NCBI GenBank assembly: GCA_905250025.1
Contig: CAJNOJ010000127.1
Location: 1 to 64,000 of the forward strand
From: Adineta ricciae
Taxonomy: Eukaryota > Rotifera > Eurotatoria > Adinetida > Adinetidae
Direction of reading: 5' to 3'
DNA length: 64,000 nt
Shown: one piece after another, positions 41,968 to 53,600 of the stretch
Numbering within the stretch: the stretch's first letter is position 1
Layout of the letters: the number at the start of each line of letters is the position of its first letter
Made by a program: the position numbers and the translations under genes
Notes under the pieces: model-generated
The model's database searches: none
Seen by the model: only the letters and a program-made list of their open reading frames with translations
Told to the model about the DNA's origin: nothing

Positions 41968-42396
41968 CTAAATAAACAAATGACAAAAAACTAGGAAGGG
42001 AATCCAAATGAAAGCAGAAGCGACGAGCGTAGTTGAAGCTTTATTAAATCCTTGATTATTGCACAAATTCGACAAACAGCATGTCACATTGGAAACTCCT
42101 GTTATCGATGGTAATCTTATGCAGCTCTGTACATCAGAAAATGAATAGGCCCATCGTTTGGCTTGAGTCTGATTGTCAGTCGTTGTGCAAATATTACTGA
42201 AATTACCCGGACATTGAACTAGATAACTAGCACATGTACAGTTCGATGCACTGGCACATTGCCGTGAATTTGTGGATGTGTCGTCAACACTCAATCGAGA
42301 CTGTGTACTTGAAATGAGATACGATATATAACATTGAAGCGGACACACGCCAGAGATTATAACCACGAGGAGTACAACCTGTAGATAAATATGCAT
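41968..42396 (-). CDS. Ly6/uPAR-like secreted or GPI-anchored protein (second subfamily)
   Basis: 142 aa in one exon, starting at the Met that begins a signal peptide (MHIYLQVVLLVVIISGVCP). Cysteine pattern: LQCYIS, RQCASASNCTCASYLVQC, NICTTTDN, SCIRLPS, then VTCCLSNLCNNQ, the Ly6-type CC...CN end, and a hydrophobic tail (STTLVASAFIWIPFLVFC). The frame is open 36 nt further upstream, so an earlier start is possible, but that extension would bury the signal peptide. It resembles the next gene at 42,680 far more than the four-gene array at 31-36 kb. Confidence 0.75.
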   Translation of the reverse strand: MHIYLQVVLLVVIISGVCPLQCYISYLISSTQSRLSVDDTSTNSRQCASASNCTCASYLVQCPGNFSNICTTTDNQTQAKRWAYSFSDVQSCIRLPSITGVSNVTCCLSNLCNNQGFNKASTTLVASAFIWIPFLVFCHLFI

Positions 42397-42679
42397 TACT
42401 ATGTGTGAGCGCAAGCAAATAACATTTACCATTCATGTTACGTTTCAGTGCTTCTACAAAGAAAAAATTAGTGATTCGTTTCATTGATAGACAAATAAAT
42501 ATATGCACATGCATGTTTTACTCATATTTAGGCATAGACGGAACAGAAACAATGATGTGTGTGTTTTGTTGACACTGAATCGAAAAACAAAAATCAGTTT
42601 GAATTTCCTTGACGAACTACTTTCAATTGATAATCGTGCCATATTCACTTATATGAACGGCAAAAAAGACAAATATGAA

Positions 42680-43138
42680 TTATTTAAAAAATATCGAATT
42701 GAAAACTTCATGCATAAATATAAACATTACACAAATAGTAAAATTTGACATGAAAATGTATGCAAGCAAAACAGCACCAATAATAACGTAAAACAAAGCC
42801 GAGAATGATATCGTACCAGTAAGATCGTCGAGTTCTTGACTGTTACACATATTTTTATGACAACATATTACATTGATATATTGAGGTATTGAGGACAATG
42901 CCAAACATGATTCATTAGTCATAATTCGATAGAGCCACTTCGTTAAATTGTTCAAGTTTTCATTGGAAGTACAAAGAATATCGTTTTGACATCGAAATTG
43001 ATAGCTCGCACAATTACAAACAGTGAGATTGCCACAGTGTTGCTCAGTAATAGAAGTCGTAGTGAATAAGTAGCACTGAAGCATGTTTATGCTCTGAATA
43101 GCAGCGAAAAAAACGACAATTTTTACCATTAATAGCAT
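42680..43138 (-). CDS. Ly6/uPAR-like membrane protein (second subfamily)
   Basis: 152 aa, one exon. Signal peptide MLLMVKIVVFFAAIQS, then LQCYLF, HCGNLTVCNCASYQFRCQ, ILCTSNEN, SCLALSSIPQ, VICCHKNMCNSQ. These blocks match the neighbouring 41,968 gene position by position (CNCASYQFRC against CTCASYLVQC). After a long hydrophobic segment (ALFYVIIGAVLLAYIFMSNF) about 25 more residues follow, so it may span the membrane and not carry a GPI anchor. A tandem duplicate of the upstream gene. Confidence 0.75.
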   Translation of the reverse strand: MLLMVKIVVFFAAIQSINMLQCYLFTTTSITEQHCGNLTVCNCASYQFRCQNDILCTSNENLNNLTKWLYRIMTNESCLALSSIPQYINVICCHKNMCNSQELDDLTGTISFSALFYVIIGAVLLAYIFMSNFTICVMFIFMHEVFNSIFFK

Positions 43139-43709
43139 TTGGAATTTAATAATGATCGTTGCACCTTTGAATTGATCGCATTATATACCCTGTACATTAA
43201 ACTAATCATAATAAAGAAACATCAAAGGTTTATTGACATTCTCGAGTAATCCAATGTTCATCTTTCATTTGCAACAAAACAATACACATTAGATCAGAAC
43301 TAATGAGCAGTGTATGAACAATTCAAATTTTTTTACTACACAAAATCAGTTTCATCTATATTCTCTACGCATCGTAAAATTGGTCAGTAGAATGTGGAAT
43401 AATAGTCTTCTATTACTTGCATTAGCCATTACAAACACATCAGACGTATGAACTTCCACGTCATGTTCATGAGATGTTTTATATCAACCATACACGGAAC
43501 GAAAGTAGTATATTCATTTCGTTTTTTTGTTTGTTCTGTGCATGAGTCATCATACAATCAGATCTATATTATATACCTGTGTACGTCAGATCAAACATGC
43601 ATAAGATGCAAATATCTCCCACATACTGTTCGTTGGCCCATATCATGAGTCATTAGGTAGACATAAAAATCAACACGTATACACACATTTTATATCAGAG
43701 GCAAGTTTC
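43139..43709. other. Divergent intergenic region
   Basis: Between the Ly6-like gene (-) and esterase (+). TTTTATATCAGAGGCAAG at 43,688 places a TATA-like element about 20 bp before the esterase ATG, implying a short leader. No gene recognised. Confidence 0.4.
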
Positions 43710-44654
43710 ATGCATTATTTCATCTTTTCATTTTTATTTTCATTTTCGTCAGTATTCATCTCAGTGAGTGGTGCTCGAATACCTCGATTCGATCGCGCTG
43801 TTTTCTTTGGTGATTCACTGACAGACAACGGTAATGTATACAGATTAACAAACCAAACGTGGCCAACCAGTCCTTATTACCAAGGTCGTTTCTCGAACGG
43901 TCCTATCTGGGTTGATCAAGTAAATATAGCTAACAAAACTGATTACGCTTACGCTGGCGGAACTACAGACAGTAATTTGGTCCAAGGCTACACAAAATCA
44001 AATACTGTTCCTGTGCCTGGTGTAAGACAGCAAATCTCATCTTATATCAACGACTCGTCACAGACTACGATTAATTATACTCGAACGATTTATCTGATCT
44101 GGGCTGGTGGAAACGATTTACTTTATGATCCAACGTTGAATGTTACAAGTGTCGTGAATAGTTATTTGAATTGTGTCAGAGATTTAATTGCATTTGGCGC
44201 TCAATATCTGATTATTTTCAATGCTCCGCCTATTCAAAAATTTCCATATTTCAGCCAACAAAATCAAATTGCTCTGCAAAGTGCACTAACCAATGCCATC
44301 AATACGGCTCTATCTACTAGCATTGGCACTCTGCAAACTACACATTCAAATATTAGCCTACAACTGTATGATATCTACACATTGATGATAAAAATGACTG
44401 CCAATCAGTCGTATCCTTTCGCAAACACGATTGATCCATGTTGGAACACGTACAGCTTAAATAGTACGCCAAATTCCTGCCAAGATTCCTCGAAATATAT
44501 TTTTCTTGACCACTTTCACATAACAAGCACAGCACACCAATTGATTGCTGATGAAATCAATTTATTAGTGTCGTATAGTAGTGGTTCGACTAAAACTAGC
44601 GCACATCTTCGAGTGTTTTCAGTGCTATGTGCTTTTATGATGATCTTCTGTTGA
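43710..44654 (+). CDS. Secreted GDSL (SGNH-hydrolase) esterase/lipase, probably GPI-anchored
   Basis: 314 aa, intronless. Signal peptide at about residues 1-20, then block I FFGDSLTDNGN with the catalytic Ser at residue 36, a block II-like DYAYAGGTTD, block III IWAGGNDLLY with its oxyanion Asn, and block V DHFHIT with the Asp-x-x-His pair. Asn-x-Ser/Thr sites are frequent, fitting secretion. A Ser/Thr-rich stretch and a hydrophobic C-terminus (LRVFSVLCAFMMIFC) suggest a GPI anchor. It would cleave acyl or acetyl esters of lipids or polysaccharides. Sequence style and lack of introns resemble fungal and bacterial enzymes, so horizontal origin is possible (inference). Confidence 0.9.
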   Translation: MHYFIFSFLFSFSSVFISVSGARIPRFDRAVFFGDSLTDNGNVYRLTNQTWPTSPYYQGRFSNGPIWVDQVNIANKTDYAYAGGTTDSNLVQGYTKSNTVPVPGVRQQISSYINDSSQTTINYTRTIYLIWAGGNDLLYDPTLNVTSVVNSYLNCVRDLIAFGAQYLIIFNAPPIQKFPYFSQQNQIALQSALTNAINTALSTSIGTLQTTHSNISLQLYDIYTLMIKMTANQSYPFANTIDPCWNTYSLNSTPNSCQDSSKYIFLDHFHITSTAHQLIADEINLLVSYSSGSTKTSAHLRVFSVLCAFMMIFC

Positions 44655-45116
44655 TTGTTGTGACTTGTAACATAAATAAATATGAGAACGCACAAACGTG
44701 TATCGACATTTTCCAATGATATAGACTAAAGATGTAATCATTGTAATGCCCGACGATACGATTCAGCTTGATAATAAAGTTAGTAGTAAAGTCTTGAAAC
44801 TGGATTCGATTTAATTGTTTGGTATTAGAACTATTTACCAATTCTTCTCCTTTGAACAAAAATGATTTCTAATGCTACTCGATGTTATTTATTATATTGT
44901 TTCTTCTCAGTTTTATTCTAATCTCATATGAAAAATTAACATCAAAAGATGTACAAATGCCTTCAAAATAAACACGAGAAGCTACATTAGAAAATGACTA
45001 CGATGAAGTTGTAATTTTACTCATCGAACGTCATTTTCAATGGCGGCGATGTGCGATTATCAATGGCAGCTGTTTGTTGAAAATATACCAAAGCAGATGT
45101 TAAGCACTGCGTACAT
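44655..45116. other. Convergent intergenic region
   Basis: Between esterase (+) and ART-TPR pseudogene (-) 3' ends. AATAAATATGAGAAC at about 44,675 is a likely polyadenylation signal of the esterase. Confidence 0.5.
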
Positions 45117-46660
45117 TTATACACTTTGCCAATATTTTTTTAGTGTACTTGCAATGGAAGGATGATAATCAAGTAAAGATTTTGATTTAACATCGAGTGA
45201 TTGTCTGTAATGTTGCAAGGCACGATCACATTGTTTGAGATAGTAATAAACATTGCCGATGTTATCGTGTAAAGAACCTAAATGATAGTGATGAACACGA
45301 AGAGATTGTTCCCATCTGTTCAATGCTTTCTGATGATAATCGAGTGCTTTAGAATAGTTCTTCTTCTCTTGATAGATATTGCCAAAACATATAGCTGCAT
45401 GAGTGTGATCAATGCCGACTATTTGTCGATGCATATCCAATGCTATCTCGTAAAAATGCAGTGCTTGAACCCATGCCACTACTGATGTCAGCGAGACATT
45501 GCCGATCCATTCGTTCAAGGATGTAAAGAGCTTTTCGATAATATTTCGGACTTTGCTTGTATTCGCCTTTACTGCAAGCGACAATTCCAAGTCCGCAGTA
45601 ACAGCTGGAAATATCCTATGATGATTTTCAGATAGTTCCTTTAGTAGGCGACGATAATATTTCTCAGCATCATCACACTTACCCATCGATCGAAACACAT
45701 TACCGAAATGTCCTAAAATCGCCTTGTTCGTTCCACAAAACTCTTTTTTCATACGATCGAAAAACGTTTTCAACTCGTAATTATTATCTCTACACAATCT
45801 CATCCAGAGGATCCAATTATCTGCTATCATCATCAAAACTTCTTCTTCGTCAGGATAGCAACTAATCTCACGAATATTATGCCAAATGGTTTGACGCCTG
45901 CGACATGAGGATCGGCTTCGGTTTCGAACAAGATTCTTTGTTGACCATTTCCTTTAATTAATGCTCCGAGAAAGAAAACGGCAATCGTACAATCAGTTAT
46001 AGTCGAACAAAATGAGTTGACAGAGATAAATTCACCGATCGAAGCTTGTAGTCTTTCCAATTCGTTGTTCGACATCAACTGACCCCGATAGAGAAGAACC
46101 GGTAACAGACATTGGTATTGTTTTTATTATCGTTCAATATCACGAACAAAGAAACGAAAAAGAAATAGACAATCGATTAAGAGTTGAGTATGCAGAAATT
46201 GACCATCCAATCCCGATGTTGATAATCCGTGTTTGCTACTCATGTTAAATACATTGAATGACCATGGTTCATATCTTCTATTTTGTCTGAATCGAATTTC
46301 TACCAGCAGTTCATCGAATCCTACGAATACATGTTCGATCTAAAAGAACACGATATCATTGCAAAATACATACACTACGTCTTACTTTCTTAGACTAACT
46401 ACTCCACTGTTCAAAGCGTGACTTTTCCGTACAATAGATAAATATCGAGAAGATTTGTCGAAGATCATGGATGCTTGGCACGAACATTTGTGCTAGTCGC
46501 CCACTAACAATTAGGAGGGTATCATCATTTACACACGCAGATCGAATGTACTGTTCACATTGGTCGTAATTAGTAAAGGTTTTCAGATGATTGTCCAACG
46601 TTCGCAAGTGTTGCAGAGCTTTGATACTTTCTTCAGATTGATTGATAGTAGCATCAAGCT
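45117..46660 (-). pseudogene. ADP-ribosyltransferase-TPR protein, multiply disrupted
   Basis: The layout matches a family common in bdelloids. There is an N-terminal region of unknown role (46,660-46,390; LIVSGRLAQMFVPSIHDLRQ), then an arginine-ADP-ribosyltransferase-type domain, with YRGQL for the Arg motif near 46,085, a ..ISVNSFCST segment for the Ser motif near 46,030, and DEEEVL for the Glu-x-Glu motif near 45,840, and finally kinesin-light-chain-like TPRs (45,700-45,120; repeats such as AAICFGNIYQEKKNYSKALD). Such proteins attach ADP-ribose to arginines. Here two consecutive TAA stops interrupt the frame near 46,115 and a one-base frameshift lies near 45,880, between the Ser and Glu motifs, so no active enzyme can be made. 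Confidence 0.8.
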
Positions 46661-47102
46661 AAATAAGCAAATGCACGTCCGAATTTTTCACTCCCATGCT
46701 ACTAGATTATCTGCCTGGAAGACATTTGCGAGCATGGAACTCGATTTATACTTAAAACTGATATTTCGTGCACGTATTCGACGCACTTTGCATGCCAATA
46801 TGTCAATGGGAAATTTCCATCCTATTTCACAACGTAACTCATGGAAGATAGTACGATGGGAGAAAAGTAGAACATATCGATGCGCGGGAATATGGTGTCG
46901 AAATTATGATTACAATATGCCAATGCGTATCAGTTTATCTCATTGAATTCAAAACGAGTAAATCATGTAGAACGAAAGAAAAGAAAGGGGTATAAGAACA
47001 ACGGTTCTGACGTCAGACCGACAAATAACATGCAAACTAGGTAAGTAGGTTTTCTTAACTTATACTAGTTTTACTTGACACATAATCATGTTTTAGATCA
47101 AA
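46661..47102. other. Intergenic, divergent
   Basis: Upstream DNA of the ART-TPR pseudogene (-) and the NHL pseudogene (+). An acceptor-like TTATTTAG just before 46,659 suggests a further 5' exon of the ART gene somewhere here, not identified. Confidence 0.4.
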
Positions 47103-48709
47103 ATGGAAACTATTACCGACGCCGATGCAACTCATGTAAGTGTGAGAGACAAGTCAGAAAAAAAGAAAGAAACTTTGACTCTATTATGGAATTTGTATTA
47201 TAATTCCCATCATATTATGCATCGTGCTTACATCTCGTAGTACAGTTGCGAGGAAATCAAGTGAGTAGCAAGAAGTCAAAACTCATTGTGATTGTACAAA
47301 ACGCCTGACGAGTATCGACGAAAAATAGACTACCTCAATACTTTACGTTTTCCATTGCAGAGAAAACAATGTATTTCGCGGATCTAAGATCTCAGTGGGC
47401 TTCAACCTCCTACAACACATATAAAAATATTCCTTTGAGCTCCATAGACTGCCGGAAGGTAGGACCTCAACTTATCATTTCTGACTTGTAAAACTGCTTA
47501 TCAAAGATTTGTGAAACATCGACTTGGTTGAAGGAAGCGATCACTGTTATTGGTGGTAATGGTACTGGTTCCGAACTGAATCAACTTGCCGAGCCAAATG
47601 GTTTGTTTGTGAATAGTCAAAGTTCTGTTTATGTAGTTGATTCTCTCAACAACCGTATTATTAAGTGGGATGAAAAGGGTGGTCAAAGTTTTATAGTGAC
47701 CGGTAGCAATGGAAAAGGAAGGCTGAACAATCAGTTAGATTGTCCAACAGCAATATACGTCGATGCGAAAGAAAATATTTATATAGCGGGTAGTGCAAAT
47801 GAGCGCGTTCAAAAACGGTCAAAGAATAGCACATACGCAGACACAATAATTGAACAACTAGGCCATGGTAATTGCTCAGGTCTTTACGTCGATAGAAATT
47901 GTGCCGTATATGTTTCGGAACTGTCGAAACACTAGATTACAAAATGGAGAGCAGGTGCTCAATCAGGAGAACGCCTCATCAGAACATACGCTTCAACAGT
48001 CATTCATATTAACGAAAAAACGGGTGATATCTATATTGCCAGCCGTACAGACAATGCCATAAAACAGTTTACTTCGTATGGTTTGTTGATTTATCAAATG
48101 CGAAAAGATATTGATAGGAATTCTTTTGGTCTCGTTACTAAAGTCGATGGACCATCAGGCAACTCATTTATATTCATTGCTGACACAGAAAATCACCGCA
48201 TATTACAATACTATCTTAACAAACGATTCCAGTTGAAGACTATTGCTAGAATCAGTAAACAAGCAGGAAGTCGTTCAAATCAATTGGACAAACCGAAGAA
48301 AGTTCGTTTAGATACTCATGGAAATTTATTTGTTTTAGATTCAAATAATCGTCGAGTTCAAAAGTTCTCCATAATTAATAGTTCAACATACGTGCATCCT
48401 TCGCGACCGAATTCTCCAGATACATTAAGAAATCGTATTCATCTGCTTTATTTGAAGAGCCTCCATTCATCATCTAATTCAAAAGTATGTGGTGGCATCG
48501 ATAAACCTAATGAGCGTGGAAGAGTTGTAAGTGATACTATTTATCCGCAACCTATATTTGAGGAAGCTCAGCGACCCGCTCGATACAATATCCACAGACA
48601 TTCACATATGACTTTTGTGCATTCAGTTCCACAACGTATTTCGGGTTATGATCCAAGAGTGGCACGTACTCGATTTAGAAGTAAGTTTAAGATTGGACCA
48701 AAAGGTTGA
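47103..48709 (+). pseudogene. NHL-repeat membrane protein with in-frame TAG
   Basis: Exons can be chained in frame: 47,103-47,135 (METITDADATH), a segment ending at 47,260 with a transmembrane stretch (IIIPIILCIVLTSRS), 47,361-47,458, and 47,507-48,709. The last exon holds NHL propeller repeats (GLFVNSQSSVYVVDSLNNRI, AIYVDAKENIYIAGSANERV, VRLDTHGNLFVLDSNNRRV). A TAG at 47,933-47,935 interrupts it in the middle of a repeat, exactly where the frame continues ITKWRAGAQSGERL. A TGA also lies in frame just before the transmembrane segment (about 47,179), unless an unrecognised splice site avoids it. Two nonsense codons make this a pseudogene. The intact relative lies convergently at 48,877. Confidence 0.75.
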
Positions 48710-48876
48710 CATTTTCTTTTGTATGAACATGAATATTCGAAATAAATGTATTGCTCAAAAGTATTTTCATAGATAAAAAGGAAAAGACAAATGAAAAAGA
48801 ATTTCAGTAATGCGGCTTTATTAAACTGATTAGCTTGCGATGGTAAACAATCGAAAATATAATAGAGATCATGTCG

Positions 48877-50299
48877 TCAATTACTTTGAATACAAGCACT
48901 CTTGTCTACAAGAAATTTCAAGGTGCGTTCATTCATAATATCAACAACATATAAATTGCCATGTCGATCCATTGTCATGTCTATTGAACGATAGATGACA
49001 GATGTATCATCTGGGTCGTTAAAACCTGGTCGACCAAGAATAAGAATGCCTGACGGTGCATTTGGAAACCACCGTGTTACTCGGTCATTACCATAATCGA
49101 GAACATAAACAGTACCTGAATCGTCGGCAACTACGCCATTTGGATACGATAATTGACTTTTACCAACACCTTCACCATTACCACCAGCTACAACAATACC
49201 TTCTTGAGCACCAACAGGCCATTTAACTATGCGATAATTGTAACCATCCACCACATAAACTGATTTGTGTCGGTCGACGAATATCTGTCGTGGATCATTC
49301 AACTGGTTTAAATCAAATCCTACACTATGACCGCCAGCAACAGTTTCATTACTTGGCCATTTAATCACCCGATCATGTGCTCCATCAGATATATAAAGTG
49401 ATCCTTCATTATCGAGAGCCAATCCAAAGCACAAAATATCATCGAGAACAGTACTTGCCTGATTGGCACTCTTAAGCCATCGTTGCACGCGTCGATTGCC
49501 TCTGTCACAGATGAACATCGTGCCATTCTTATCAACAACAATACTTCTCACATCAGTAAATTGATCATTAGCATTGCCGTCACCATGACCACCAGCTACA
49601 ACTTGACCTTTTGTTGCACCTGCTTCCCATTTAACTATACGCTTGTTAGCATGATCCGCAATATAGATTGCATCGTTTTCATCAACGAATATAGCACTCG
49701 GTCGCACTTCATTGGAGTCGGATCCATCAACGTCTGTGGCAACAATAATCCCATCACGCTTCCACTTCGTTTGCGCACATATTCCGTCATGAGGTAACGA
49801 TGGATCGACTATAAATAACATGAACAATATCAATACATATGTATATACGTCTAATGAATTCTATACTTGTTGTCGATGACATCGGCGGACAAAATGCTTG
49901 AGTAGACATGCTTGTTGGAAAACATAATGGTTTATTACCACAACGTGGATGCTGTACACACGTATGATCCGGCTCCAGGCACGTTCGATTATCAGGAGCG
50001 CATGCATTCGATTCAGAACATGCAGTGTACAGATAGGAGCATATACCATCGTTCGTTGCACCTGCTAGTATCAAACAGCCACATGCGATGTTCGATGAAC
50101 ACGGACTGTACTGAGTGGTATTCAAGCAGACATGAGCGACGATCGATGGCACTGTATAAATTCAAAATTGATACACCAATGAATGTTTATAGAATCACAA
50201 AATTTACCTAAACAACTAAAAGTAGAGATCGATTAGTTTAAAAGAGAGGCACGGGAATGAAATATACTTGAGTACAACTAGATAAACCCTCCACATCAT
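48877..50299 (-). CDS. Secreted NHL-repeat beta-propeller protein with cysteine-rich N-terminus
   Basis: Well supported exons are 50,151-49,867 and 49,808-48,877 (58-bp intron). The first encodes a cysteine-rich module with a dozen Cys (CLNTTQYSPC, ACGCLILAG, PRCGNKPLCFP). The second encodes about six NHL repeats, e.g. IFVDENDAIYIADHANKRIV, IFVDRHKSVYVVDGYNYRIV and VVADDSGTVYVLDYGNDRV, each joined by (V)AGG-type turns. NHL propellers bind protein, RNA or glycan ligands. The 5' end is inferred: ATG at 50,299 (exon to 50,268), an 8-nt exon at 50,215-50,208, then 50,151. This gives a signal peptide beginning MMWRVYLVVLNCL and 418 aa in total; a TATA-like TATATATAAG lies at about 50,330-50,340. 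Confidence 0.8.
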
Positions 50300-50693
50300 T
50301 CTTCCATTGCTCTGCTACTTTTGTTAATACTTATATATACACAGATGACAATGCTTTCATTTGAATGATGCTGCAATTTGAGTGTCTGATAATGATGAGA
50401 GCAGAAAAACATCTGTTCTGGAGTTCGGTTTCTTCACTTTTACCGCGCTATACCCAATAATAACTTATCATCAGTACAGGTGAATAAAGTTTCAGAGAGT
50501 TGTATGTTCTCGAGTCCACTTCTGTATGTACTGCATATGATATTTCAAACGATTACGAAAGAGCAAAAACCTCTTGCAGAAAAACAAGTGACATCATCGT
50601 TCTTTTTTCTGATTTGCTTATCCATTTCTTGTTGTTTCATTTGAATTTATTTGTCTACGTGTTTTACCATTGCGAAAAACTCTTCTTTGCCTG
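50300..50693. other. Divergent intergenic region
   Basis: Holds the TATA-like element of the NHL gene near 50,335 and a Phe-rich low-complexity open stretch before the ATG at 50,694, which is probably 5' leader. Confidence 0.4.
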
Positions 50694-53600
50694 ATGTCTA
50701 CCATTGACATATACGAATTATTGAAAATCAATGGCACATGGTCCGATCGAATAAACTACATTCGCTCATTATCAGATAAAAATGTGATTGAACAATACGT
50801 CAAACAATCCACGTCATATGAAGATCTACAACTGCTCGTGCTCCTGTCGAAATCAATTAAGAATGAGAAGAATCTATTCGAAATATGCAAAACAAGTACA
50901 TATCCAATCGGTCAGCGAATCATTGCTGCAAGAAGTTGGTTGGAAATTCAAACAGACGAACAAGTAATCTACGACTTTACCATCGACATCATGACCAATG
51001 AAAGTTATCCTGAACGGTAAATTTTCTATGCTTACATACGTGGAACGGAAAATCTTTCGATATTTAGTTTTAAAACTCGGGTAATCAAATCTCTGCATCA
51101 TGCTGGTTATCTGAAAAAGTCGTCCACGTTTTATTACAAACTTGCATGTTGTTTATCTAATAACGATCGAAACAAGTTTAGCCATTATCTTCTACAATAC
51201 TGTTCCAAAGAACAAATCCTCGATGTTTTCTCTCAATGGTCAATAACAAATGTTGACCAACTTCGTTCTTTGCCTTTGTTACGCTCAAAACTGATCGCCT
51301 ATCAACCAGAGACAATTCTTTATTTAATTCAGTGTGATTTAAAATTGATAACATTCGAAAAGTTTTCCAATTATTTCGCACACAATCATGGATTGCTATC
51401 ATTATTAGGAAAGAAAGATCCGAAGAGTGTTTGTCGTCTAGCCATTACATATCTAACTCAATTAGAAGACCACCAACGTTCTTTACCATCTTTCATTCAA
51501 CTAGATCTTAAATATTACTTTAAAAAAGTACCGGATGAAATGATTGAGTTAATCACGCTCGTCACATCGACTAATCCACCTGGTACAATCAAATATCAAG
51601 GATTGTGGTCAAGCGAAACCGCCGATATTGAGCCATTTGCGCTTCCACATTCATTCTCTCTCAATCATTACCTTCGATTATTCTTTGCGTTATACGATCA
51701 AGGTCACTGGTCAACGAATCATACCATTCGTCTTTTGCGATATCTTATTCAGGATAATAAACGTGATAAAGGGCTGTTAAATGTTCGAAAACGTCGGAAA
51801 TGGCTCGTTGATATCGTTATCGATAAACATATTGGTAAAGAGAATTTTACTGAGAAATTATTGCAAGAAGGTGATGAAGCAACATTAGAATTATTAGCAG
51901 AATATGCGGAGATAACTACACCACTATCACTGCATTTAATTTCACAAATAGAAATGAAAAAGAATTTGTCACATAAACAGCGTATTGTATTGCTTCGCCA
52001 TCAATTCCTCACCGACGAACTATTCCAACAATTTCTCGCACTATTCAATCAAATCAGTTCGAATCCGACGTATCGTGAACAATTTTTTCCAGCTTTACTG
52101 CAATGTGCTGTTTCTTCAGATCAAACTGAACAAGTGATCAAAGTTTTCCGCTGGATTCGAGATCGATTTACGAATGAACGACTACCCGTCATCGAAGCAT
52201 TTCTGACAAGTTTAGCAAGTTATAATGATCGATTCCATTTGGAACTTCTACCAGACAACTTCGAAGTTTTACAATCTATCATCGATCTAATCTTTGTACG
52301 TTTCCAACAAATACACCATAGTGTACAGATCATCGCTCATTATGGGTCATTGTTGCTTCAACGTGCTGAACATTATTCCAATAAAGATCAACGAGACAAA
52401 ATTCATAGATTTGCAATTAAAATAATCACGCCGTAAGCATAAACTATCGAGAATAAAATTCTACTCTCTCATTTTGTTCAGGTGTCTTTCAACTCCTGAC
52501 CGTAATCGAATTCAACTGGAGTGCTTTTCTCCACTGTATCCAATGGCATGTCATCTATTGGTGGACATTCTCGTCTCGGAGACATTCACAAAACTCCTGT
52601 CGAAACATAGGCTAGATGATCTAACTGACTTATTAAGATGTTATCTAATCAAACCTCGATATATTCCCAAACTTGATTTGTTTATTCAATCGCTTTTTCT
52701 CGATCATCTTCCGTCATCAATAAAACTTCAATCAATGTTTTCCATTGACACACATTCATTTCTTACTTCCCTGTTTTTGGTCAATCCTTCGACGAAAGAG
52801 CAACGCGTTCATCAATTGATTGACAAATTCGATCAAATGTTCTTCCTTGATAGGAATGTACAACGAATAGCTCTCTGTTCTCGAGAAAAACGATTCCGTC
52901 AAATTATCGATGACCTGATTACAGATGAGAAATGTTTAACATTCGACAAGGTGGCCAAATCCAACTTGTTCTTTAACACCGATCAACTGAAATTTCCTGG
53001 ATTGGATATCGAGATCCTCAATAGTTCATTTTGTTATTTAACAGGAAAACAACAAGGACATATTTTGAATATCATCCTACATGACTTCATTCAGGTAAGA
53101 AACAAAAATATTTTTCCAGTATAAATGTCATTTTTTGCTACTTCGTAGGATAAAAATCGACCAAATCCTGCAAAAGTGAGAGCCCTACGAGCACTGCCTC
53201 GCTTTACTCATGTCTTTCATCAATCGCTTCAATGGTTTGACGAAAAGCAGAAGACTTCGTTCGTTTCAACAACTGTTGATCCACTTGATCATATCATCAT
53301 CTGTGTGCCAATAAAATTCGACTTAACTTTTGAAGATTTGTGCAAGCAGATGACATTCTTCATGTCGAAAATCAATGCCTCAAATGCGAAGTACATCAGT
53401 GATGCAATGGTAACTATTCTACGTCGAATTCCTCAAAAAATCTTTTTGAAATCTTATCTGGAGTTTATTCACAGCGAACATTTCCAGGGATTAGGTAAAT
53501 AAACACGAAATTCCTCAAAAGAAAACGGTTTCTGTTGCTTTTAGGAATCACAGCTAACAAAGAAATTCTTCGTTTATTAACTGAATTTGCATCGGATTCA

